From: CALMFT01 sp964563595
GTDB taxonomy: Bacteria > Patescibacteriota > Gracilibacteria > Absconditabacterales > Absconditicoccaceae
Length of the DNA: 64,000 nt
Direction: 5' to 3'
NCBI GenBank assembly: GCA_964563595.1
Contig: CAZLWR010000001.1
Location: 1-64,000, forward strand
Positions within the stretch are counted from its first letter, which is position 1; the number at the start of each line of letters is the position of its first letter. Below the pieces are notes generated by a model, which was not told the DNA's origin, ran no database searches, and saw only the letters and a list, made by a program, of their open reading frames with translations. Shown one piece after another: positions 54,401 through 64,000 of the stretch. The translations under genes and the position numbers were made by a program.

Positions 54401-57400
54401 TACAGGATGCTTTAAAACAATATCTGCGTGATAAAGTAAAAGATTACAATAATCAGCTTCAAGACCAAAGAAATAAGAGATTTGATTACTATAATGGTAA
54501 CGAGTGAGGAGCTGCAAGAAGAAACCGAATTGATAAATTTGATAATTATGATACGAGTATTTCGCCTTTAGTGCATGAAGATAATACACAGCTTAATCTG
54601 AGATCTTACAAGTTGTTACCTGAAAATTTCTTGATTGATGGCTTGGCGACGACACGAGAAGGAGAAGCAATCAGCAGCAACGATATGCTTAAGGTTATTG
54701 CTCAGCAGCTCTATCATCAAAATGTGATGCGGTTGCAACTGCCAATTGACACCAGTAAAAAAGTCTTGGATGAAGTGAGTTTGATCCAATCGTTTGCCGA
54801 TATTAATCATAAATCCAGGGAACTTTATTCCGAATACTTAACTGAGCAACCAAAAGATGCTTTTGAGAATGTTCGTGCATATGATTTAGATTTACCTTAT
54901 TATAATCTTAGTGGTTACGAAGCTGGATATATCAATAGTGATGGAGCGGACTATGTGCAGTTTCAAACAGTACCGCCACTAGTGAAGCTTATCCAAAAAC
55001 AAAAAGCAAAAGATACTCCTCCAAAACCAAAGACGGCTGAAGATCTAGACACCAGCAGATGTGCGAATCTTATACCTGCAAGTTATGTGGTGTCCCTATC
55101 AAAACGACCTGCGGCATTTAAGTGCTGGCTTTCTGATATCACTTCTTCAAAACTTTTTGATGTAAAGATTTCTTTTGCTGGCTCTGCAAATGGTGTCTTT
55201 TGATTGGGTAGTGATGAAAACAGTTCTGGACGACTGGAAGATGCTTGGCAGCAAGGTACTGATCAGTTTAAAACCGAGCGGAAAAACTATTCTCAAGGAC
55301 GAAGGGCTACGGTGAAATGAGAAGATACGGGTATCGCTCCTGATGAAAGAAGAGAATTGGCGAAACAATTAGATAATCTGATCATCAAACCTACTAGTTT
55401 TTCTCCTGCTTTGACTGCGTGAGTGAGACTAGCGATTTCCACCAAAGAGGATTTGTGATCTTATACTATTCAGATTTCTAGTACGGGTGCCAACTGTTTG
55501 AAATATGTAAATGGGTCTAACTTGTGCCAATCACCGCAATCTTTACAAATAGCATGACTGTATTCCAGCAATTATGATTTTACTTTCACAAAGTTGTTTG
55601 AAGGGGTTGGCGATATGAATATCCAAGTTAAAATTTGTAAATCTAAATGTGTTTATAAAAACATAGTAATTGCTGTCCAGCCATCTGAAATTAGTAAATT
55701 AAAGTTTGTACACCCTATGGGTGATCAGATCTATCCGGTGGCGAGAGGTGTGCAACTGCCTATGATGACCAATGCTTTTGATGCATATGGTAATAGCATT
55801 GGAACTACCTTATATGATTTTATTGTAAAGACTTCTCATAAAGGGTGACTCATCTATGATAATGAACTTACTCAACAATTTCAAATCAGTTCATTCACCG
55901 ATGCAGGGTTTCTACTAGATACGATTTCTGTGAATGGAAATAAAGAGACAATAACTATTGCTCCAAATCCTTCTTTTGTCGCTCTCAATCCTTCATTACC
56001 AAAACAAGAACTTACGTTAGATATCGTGGATCCGAATGTGAGTATCATTACTAGTTCTACCGTAGTTCAGTTACCAGAAAGTAGTAGCGATTTAGAAAAG
56101 ACAAGTGATGGCGTCTCTTACACAGATATTTCTAAACTGACTAAGATAAGAGTGGTAGTTAATAATGGTCAAAAGTTATATGCTGTTGTCTCAGCAAAGT
56201 CTCTATGAGGTAAGTTTATTGCTGGTATCAAAGGTACAAAAAAAATAGCTAAACCGAACAATCAATATGCTACTGTGGAGACATTCATTCCCGTAGAGGA
56301 GGTGCTTTCTACTGGAGGTTTTGTAGAGTTTTATCTATATCCCACTATGAAAGCAGGAGAAGATAGCCTCCAGATTCAAGTTGGTCAATCAAGTAAAAAT
56401 ATTACCCTTGAGGTAAAACCGGCAAGTCCCAAAAAGACCAGCATCAATATTGATACGGATGTAATGGATTTGCAATGAAAGGTTGATGGTACTATAGCAG
56501 TCACTGATATCTGGTGAAATATATTACCAACTTCTGTGAATGTATTATTATGAGCATATGGCAATATTACTGTTGACGGAGTAAATGGTTCTGGCAGTGT
56601 TATTGCTATTGCTTGAGAAAAGCAAATTACTGTTCGCCCGGTATATCCCTGAGGACAGGGTTACTTATTTGTTACTATACAATGAGTCCCATTTGATCAA
56701 CAATTTCCTGATTATCGTAGTATACTTGTGCAAAATAGAGCACGACCTATAGAAGATATAAATGTAGCTTACCTCAATCTTTACGGCTCAGATCGAGCGA
56801 ACCAAGTTGATAAGCAAACAAATAAGATAATCTGACCAGCAGTTCTTACGGACAGTAATAAAACTTTATCGCTTACTACTCAGTATGGAGATCCATCTCA
56901 AATCTACAAAACATTGTTCGCAGTAGATAAGAAATGACAGATCAAACAATGATGAACAGAGAGTATTGAACTCGCTTTGTCTAATGAACAACTTGGATAT
57001 CATACTGAACAGTATGGGTTCTTACCTATCGGTCAAGCCAGTAGTTTTGGTATGCAAGTAGTTTCAAGTTTGGATGGAGGGCTTGCCGGAAATGCTTGGG
57101 CTGTTAAGGTTTGAGAAATCAGTTCTACCATACAATCAATTGTGGTTGTAGGCAAGCAGTTGCGTGTCAATGATCAGATTATTATAGATTTGCAAAATGC
57201 TGTATGGGATACCAAGGTAAGTATAAAGTATGCAGGAAATATAGGAAACTATACCAAGCGAAATATATATTATGGTAATGACATTGTTGCTCAGTTTATT
57301 CAAACATATGCTTTGGATACTACCTATACTGATATGCGAAGATCTCTTGTGGATCCTACAAGGTATACAGTGGCGGATGTTTTGGTATCTCAATACCATG

Positions 57401-60400
57401 ATCAAGGAATCGGTATACTGGATAATGCTGCTAACTTGAGCGACGAAGATAAAAGCGTTCCTAGTATCCAACATAGTGAGGATAGTAAATATAATATTGG
57501 ATTTGGTGACACCTTTAAACCGCTTACACAGTTTGCTCAAGGTAAATCAGTGGGTGAGTCTTCTGTCGCCTTTGCAAGTGAGTTTGTTCTCAATCTGTGA
57601 GATCCGACCTACCGTATTTATGAAAAAAATAAACTAGTAGATCATACAAATTATGATGGCTGACTTGGTGTTACTGCTTTCGCTGATCCCGATAAAATTA
57701 TCCAACAGGTTATGGACATAAATCGAGATAAGCAGGGCGATAGGGATTTATTGGTAGTATACGCAGACGGTTCGGTAAGGCTATTGATATCAAAAGGTAA
57801 CAAACAATATGTTAAAGTATGAGACTTGGCATATATACAAGACGGCATCCAAAAACTCTATGTAGGTGATGGTGATGGTGACGGTTATCAGGATCTCTTT
57901 GTGCATACGATGGCCAATCAGTTGAGATTCTATAAAAATTATGAGTGAGAAAGAATTGATGTAGATGGTTATCCTATTTGTCTAGACATAGAGGGTGGGG
58001 ATAAAAATCTAAATGGTGTCTGGCAATGGTTTCTTACAGATCCAAACAATGATAAAGTTACCGATATTGTTATAAATGATAAAAATAATCAGATCAAATT
58101 ATTCTTGGGATGAGGATGATCTACTTTATTTAATTTATGATTTGGTTGAGGAAATTATATATCCAAAGATAAGTATGCTTGCGACCCGGATTGGAAATCC
58201 AGACAGGAAGGTAAAATTGCTACTATCAAGTCATTCGCCCCAAAGCTTGATGGCACGCAAATCACTGACGAATCTTTGGTGCATCGAAATGGTCTTAGCA
58301 CGTCAGACACAGGAACTATTAATCCTAATGTGGATTCTGCAGATGACCTGGAAGATCCTGATAGGATTAATGTCGACATACAATTGGGTAATTCTAAAAA
58401 ACCAAAAGATGTTATAAATCTCGTGAAGAGTCAGCTTATGTCTACTTTTAATCCGCAAACATGGATTACGGAATATACAAATTCATTAGATAACACCATT
58501 ACTCTTGATGCTGCCTATAAGCCAGTATATGAAACAATTCCTGGCGAGACCGTTTACAAACAATTGCAGTCGTTACTTACCACCGATAAATTGGCTTCCT
58601 ATAAAACCTTTACTGACTTAAATGGTGGTAAATTAGAAGATGGCGATATAGTGAAAATAAATATTACTATCCAATGAAAGTGAGCAGCTAAGGCAACTTA
58701 TATTGAGAAACTCTCTGGTCCGCGGGAAATTCCCGTCAGTGGTACCCAGCAGGTATGATTTTTCCAAGGTAACTTGAATTCAGATTATACTTTCATTTTG
58801 CAGCCTTGACCGAGTTATGTGTTTATGATTGATAATATAAACGTATGAGCAACAACAAACTTTGGTTACCATGTAGTATATAAATCACAACAAATAGTAA
58901 CTATTCAGCATGGAGAGTGATTTACTGATGTCAATGGAGTAGGTGGATCTATTGGTAAAAACCTTATACCTCATGCTTATGCCCAATCGGATAATACGCC
59001 GCCTTGGCTTGAGATAACACCTTTGGACGGATGTGCCAAGTTTAAATGGAAGATTACTACTCCCAATATATGACCCATTTTATCAAATTGGTTTGTAGAA
59101 CAAAAGATTGACCTAGAACAACAGATAAAAGATAAACAGAAACAAGACGAAGAGAAATATACCGAAGGCATGAGTGATACGTTTTCTGATCTGGTAAGTG
59201 ATACAAAGGATGAAATAAATAGTGAGCTAAAAGATACGTATCTGAGAGAATCCCGGAGACAAAAAGGTTTATTGAAAGACGACCCCGCACTCAAAGCTAT
59301 TGAACAATTTGCTTATACTACTGAAGCACTCAGCAATCTCAGTATCAATAATAATCTGAAAATAGGAGGTTTTGGTGCGGATATTGATCAGTTGTTGGAT
59401 AATAAAATTGGTGAGCTTACAAAGGGACTTTGTGAAGGATTTAAAGTTGGGCAAAAAAACTGTTCAGGTATACCTATTTTGAGTAGTCTTCCGCGAAATA
59501 TGGCTTTCTTGTCGCCTGGAGATATGCAGGTTATGGGATGTAAAATTTGGAAAGATAAGGGTATACCATTGTTGCGGTTCCCCGCAACCTTACAAACCCC
59601 AGTCGGTCCGGTGCCTTTCATAGGACCTATTGGCCAAAAATGACCGGGAGATGGATTCTATCGATTTGGTGGATGAACTTATACGTCTTTGATCAGAATG
59701 TATGTCTCACCCACTTTAACAGCAAAGCTGGGAATTGGTATCTGTTTCGGTCCTTATACAGCCGGTATTAAATTACCAAAACCCTTTAAGGATATTATGG
59801 GCAATTGTATCGTATTTGCAGTAGATCCAGGACTTGGTAAATGTGAGCAGGTGAATGAATGATGACCAAGTGACTATAGTTCTTATGTTATCAATAAGGA
59901 AACAAAAGAACTAGATGATACCAATACTTGTAATGATGACATCACTGTTAAGAATTCTCCACTGAAGTTAGTAGAGACCTCAGTAAATACTGCTGATAAC
60001 TGGCTTGATTCTGTTCAATGAGAGCATGGGTTGGTAATAAAACTTGGATGACACGCCAACCTCACCAACTACAATAGTATTGCTCTCAGCGATTTTGTTA
60101 CTAAGGTAAGACTTGAGGGTGGCAATCCTTTAGATTTACAGATAAAGGGAGCAAATGATAAAGGTTTAGTGAGCTGTCTTATCAATCAGTTCGCTGATAA
60201 CCAGATTAGATATATCATCAATAATCTGACTAGTATGGATATCAATATTGTCTTACCGGATTTGAGAGGCTTGGGAAGACAAATAGTTGGAGTAGCAAAT
60301 GTATTCAATAACAATGCTTGGCAAGAAAAGCAAAGCAACGAAGCGTTTTCTGATTATGCTTCTCAATATGAAAAAACTCTCAAACATAATACTGGTAGTC

Positions 60401-63400
60401 TCAAACAATTTGTAACAGCATGACAGAGTAAACAAAAACTTACCAAAAGACTCAATACGGTTCTATCAAATCCTTTTGAGAAATTAGCATTATTTTTCGC
60501 TGATAGTGAATTAGTAAGGATCAGTAGTAGAGATGTGTTGGTAGAAATACCTTGGATATATACGGAGGACATAGTTACTCTCAGATGAGTATATAGAGCT
60601 TGGCGAGAGAGAAATCAGCCGGTCCTCAAAGAACGACAGGACTTTGCTATTGATTTTGTGAAACAATGTGAGGCGAAAACGGACGATTTCGAGAGACAAA
60701 ATTGTATGATAAGAGCCAACAAAATTATACAACTCAATAATCAACTAGGCCAATTTGAAAAATCTATCAGAAGGAATCTTCAGGTATTGGATGAATATGG
60801 TGAATTTCCAAGTAAGGTATATGACCTATTGCATGGTTATGACACTTATATTTATGATCTATTTAATTTTGCTTATGGTACTATTGATGCAGTAACGAGC
60901 TGGCTATCGAAGCTTGCAAGAGGATTTGAGGCTTGGGTAGACTTTATTGTATCCTTGATAGGTATTCTTAAAACCCGGCAGGTATTGATTGATTTTTCAG
61001 TCAACTGGAAAGAGAAATGCAGCAAATGTACGGTAGATAATTATTCGGCTTATAGTTGCTCCTTTAGTAAGTTTTGTCCCAAATTACCGGTATTTAATAT
61101 ACCTCCATTCAAAATACCAGATATTACAATTGATCTGAGCAATATAGATTTACGTACTGATATTGTATTACCGAAGTTTAGGTTCCAGCCTAAAAGAATC
61201 TGATTATTTGATAATATTAAACAATTTGGTTTGCCTGATGTGCCGTATCCTACGCAAATTGGATGGCTAGATAACGAAATCAACCTTAAGCTACCTTCTA
61301 TCCCGCTGATACCATCACCGCCAGATTTGGATGCAATTAGCTTACCAAGCTTTATTCCTCAAATCAAATTCAAAGGTCCTACACTGCCACCAGCACCGAA
61401 GATTCCTAAGATAGCCCCAGAACTTGGCTTAGCAATTGATATCGCTGATTTCATTGGAAGAATATATTGTTTGGTAAAGTGAGGTATTGGATTGGTCGGA
61501 GAAGCAGGGCTCAAGTCAAGGATTGAACAAATGACTCAAAGAACTTGGGCAGTAGAACCATTCGATAGTCTCAAGTTACTTATACCAAATGCTCCTTTGC
61601 AAACTCTCAATCTCTTCAAACCCCAAAGGGACGAGGGAGGCAGTTTAGATTTCAAACTGGAAGCCTTTGCGGATGTTAAAATGTACTTTGATGGAGTGTA
61701 TGGATTATTTGATGGAATAGCCGAAAGTATCAATACTCAAACAAGGAAGGTGCAAAGAACGAGTACTGAGGTACCTGCTTTACAGACAGTAGGTGAATTT
61801 ATAGACAAGGCTAGTTCAACATTCATTGATGCTACTGATAAAGCAACAAACGAGAGTATTCAGACCAATATTAATATTAACCCTTTTGGTTACGTAGAAA
61901 CATCAGATTATCATTCAATCAATAGTAAGATCAAATGAGATCTTGCTTATTTCACTGAAAAAGATGATCAGCCATTTGCACAGGGAAGAAAATTGCTTGC
62001 TGCTGATATTGTTAGATCCTATGATTTAGATACCACTGTGAGAATAAATACAAAAGGTATGGATGAAATAAAAACTCAAGTTAGTGAGGTATTAAATCAA
62101 GAGTTGAAAGAAAATAGTGAAGTGAAGAATTGGATACAACAGGATTGGGACGGTTGGCTTGATCACATCATAAGTACACAGTATGTAAGCGACGATAAAA
62201 CACTGTATTCCTTAAAAACAAACCTTCTGGATATAGATCAACAGACTTTGGACTATGTTGGTAATTACGATATCGCTAAAGAGTATGTTGCTACCGAAAA
62301 AACAGTGATAGATGGGTATGTCAACGGTCTTGCAAATTCGGATTATGAAACTTTAGGTATGCAAAAATCAGATTATGATAGATCAGCAGAATATTTGAAT
62401 ACTCTGAAACAGAACGTTGATCTGGCACGAAACAATGTAAATGCTCCCAAACAAGAAATTGATTCACAAATGCCAGCGAATGTGGATGTTAATTGATGAG
62501 AATGAAAGCAACAAATCAATTGTACCTTGTGTAATAAAGAACCTGGTGATCCTGTGCTACTTTCTCAACAAGGCGGTAACACTAATTCACCTACGAGCAA
62601 TACCTTTGCACTTGGAGGAGTAGATGATCCAACTAGATATCTCAATGGATACTTTGTGAAAGGAGATGACGATAATTACCACAATGTTATTACCAATATG
62701 GATAAGTGAGAACAACTTAGTAAGAAGAGTTTCGAGAAGGATATTACCAATGATGGGTTGCATGAAGTTGTCTTGCGGGATGAACACAATGTGTATATCA
62801 AATATGCAGATAAAATTTCAAATACTTCTAACCCAAAACAAGGGAAGCATGTTGCAAACGTTGTTACTATCGTAATAGATTCTGTTGCTGATATGGAGAG
62901 CCAAGTAGATGCTTACGGCTATTATGGCAGTCGAGCTGGTAAGACAAAAATTCGATCTCAGGAGCGGATGCCTAAGGAATGGGAAGTAGCATGACAAGCT
63001 TATCAGTCTATGACTTATACGGTTTCCAATGAAATTGAGTCTGCGGGTGACGGCGTAGTGGGATATGCAGTGAGATATACTGATACTATTACGAAGACGC
63101 TTAGTAAAGATGCCGATTATGATTATATGATTATTTTGGATACCGCATTGCAGGGCAAACCACTTAGCGATATTGATATTGATGGCGTCCATTTGCAAGC
63201 CGATGAGGTGCAGATTATATATGTTGATCCGGGTCAGCAAAGTATCAGTGCTGTTTTGAGCAATTTACCTAGGAGATGGTACTATAGTCAGATCACTAAG
63301 TTATCGAGTAAACAACAGGTAAGTAAATTATTCGGATTTATTCCTTTCGGATCAAAAGATACTCTGACAAGAATTTATAAATCCTCTCCGCGATCCAATA

Positions 63401-64000
63401 ATGAAACTGCGGGCATGCAGATCATTGCTGATACGAGTGCTCCTTACGCTGATGTGAAATTGGTTCGTACTCAAAAACCACTTGTTGTTGCTCAAGGAGA
63501 TAGTATGTTTGGCACGATAAAAACGTATTACACGCTTAGCGGTAGTTGGTATGATGACAGTAAGGTAATTAAAAATCGAGTATACAGCGGTAACGTACTT
63601 ATTGCATCCGGTGATCATGATCTTATATTCGTATCTGGCATCTATTCTGATAAGCCAGTTAAACTTACTTACCAATTGGTGGGACAGGATAGTGCTGGTA
63701 ACATAGGGCAGAAAACCGTAGAAGTAAATCTATGATTGCCAAAGATTACCGTCGATAATGTTGATACAAATACTATATGACAATCTGATGTACTCTCGAG
63801 TTTGAACACTGATATAGATAAGTGAACTGTGCAATTTGTGAGGGTGAGAAATGGAGTAGAATCTGTTTTGGAATCCGTATTTGGTAAGAAGAAATTATTT
63901 GATACCATCACAGATCAATTAGTAGTTACTTGAGGTAAATTTGGGTTTAAACAAGATATAGGCTTTTACGATGCAGATGGTAAGTATCTCAATGTAAGCC
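51436..64000 (+). CDS. Giant secreted surface protein, at least 4188 aa, runs off window
   Basis: One open frame from ATG (51436) to the window end; I checked every joint between stretches and found only TGA. The signal peptide is MFQRSKKKIILFIVLIVFSV plus a hydrophobic tail, with likely cleavage after ARA near residue 38. An Asp/Glu-rich stretch (SDDDEDEDDGDEDTP) lies near residue 620. VCBS/FG-GAP-like calcium repeats occur near 2100-2220 (DINRDKQGDRDLLVVY, DGDGDGYQDLFVH, DPNNDKVTDIVI). Pro-rich and helical regions follow near 3200-3350. Scattered cysteines suggest disulfides. Probably an adhesin-like or contact protein of the envelope; no known family over its length. Confidence 0.85.

Larger units (their letters stand above)
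4784..62376. repeat. Dispersed 9-mer TCAGATTAT, candidate DNA uptake sequence
   Basis: Start positions of 34 exact copies, counted by eye. As TCAGATTAT: 10423, 18765, 21689, 23389, 24651, 25179, 28301, 34788, 36747, 37726, 38404, 43525, 43711, 48608, 51892, 57174, 58780, 61903, 62368. As ATAATCTGA: 4784, 6343, 10938, 21189, 24335, 24594, 31071, 36317, 40184, 46178, 47415, 55373, 56827, 59351, 60221. Most lie inside genes, in different reading frames. None is in the three GC-rich genes. Confidence 0.8.

Noticed and set aside
4784..62376. TCAGATTAT as a transcription terminator, promoter element or insertion-sequence footprint
   Set aside because: Copies lie mostly within genes in many frames, show no constant position relative to starts or stops, and have no conserved flanks.

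Overview
Organism. The window is AT-rich bacterial DNA that only makes sense if TGA is read as glycine (NCBI code 25). Under the standard code nearly every gene shatters into short pieces. With TGA = Gly, long frames close up and the recovered glycines fall at invariant positions: the LepA DTPGH motif, the FtsH, MiaA and ClpC P-loops, and the HExGH zinc motif of the M3 peptidase. All complete genes end in TAA or TAG. This code is established for Absconditabacteria (SR1) and Gracilibacteria (BD1-5) of the candidate phyla radiation; I cannot choose between the two. No tRNA-Gly(UCA) is in view. One 100-N scaffold gap lies at 1984-2083.

Layout. 1-4.3 kb: gltX, an unknown gene, the gap, ung, a foreign-looking gene, a SixA-like phosphatase and a winged-helix protein, all minus. 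4.4-12.9 kb: a 1191-residue membrane protein, a PilB-type pilus ATPase and an RND transporter, all minus. 13.1-20.1 kb (plus): a pyruvyl-transferase-like protein, an exported protein, a glycosyltransferase, an oligoendopeptidase, a LepA fragment and a SanA-like protein. 20.1-25.5 kb: nth, a MIP18/SufT-like protein, a histone-H1-like repeat protein, and ClpC behind a CIRCE-like operator. 25.8-26.5 kb: four tRNAs (Pro, Thr, Phe, Ile) with a small gene among them. 26.6-29.5 kb: small unknown genes, a GC-rich thioredoxin-like gene and a very TGA-rich unknown. 29.5-37.2 kb (minus): atpG, ftsH, rnpA, a pseudopilin, holA and glyA. 37.3-47.5 kb: a third foreign-looking gene, then an RlmD/RumA-type methyltransferase, tRNA-Arg, a glutamine amidotransferase, tsaD-tsaC-rnc-miaA (tRNA A37 modification and RNA processing), a DsbA-like protein, a UvrD C-terminal fragment and trpS. 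47.6-51.3 kb: ileS with a Nudix domain inserted. 51.4 kb to the end: one secreted giant protein of more than 4188 residues.

How it fits together. Most genes are translation, tRNA modification, proteolysis and repair housekeeping. The rest are cell-surface functions: type IV pilus parts, glycan synthesis and very large exported or membrane proteins. The most striking signals are: (1) the 9-mer TCAGATTAT, found 34 times by eye in both orientations, a candidate DNA uptake sequence next to type IV pilus genes; (2) the IleRS-Nudix fusion; (3) three isolated GC-rich genes that use no TGA codons inside their frames; and (4) lepA and uvrD reduced to single-domain fragments. No gene-free stretch exceeds 300 bases. 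I saw no CRISPR array, transposase, rRNA or prophage.
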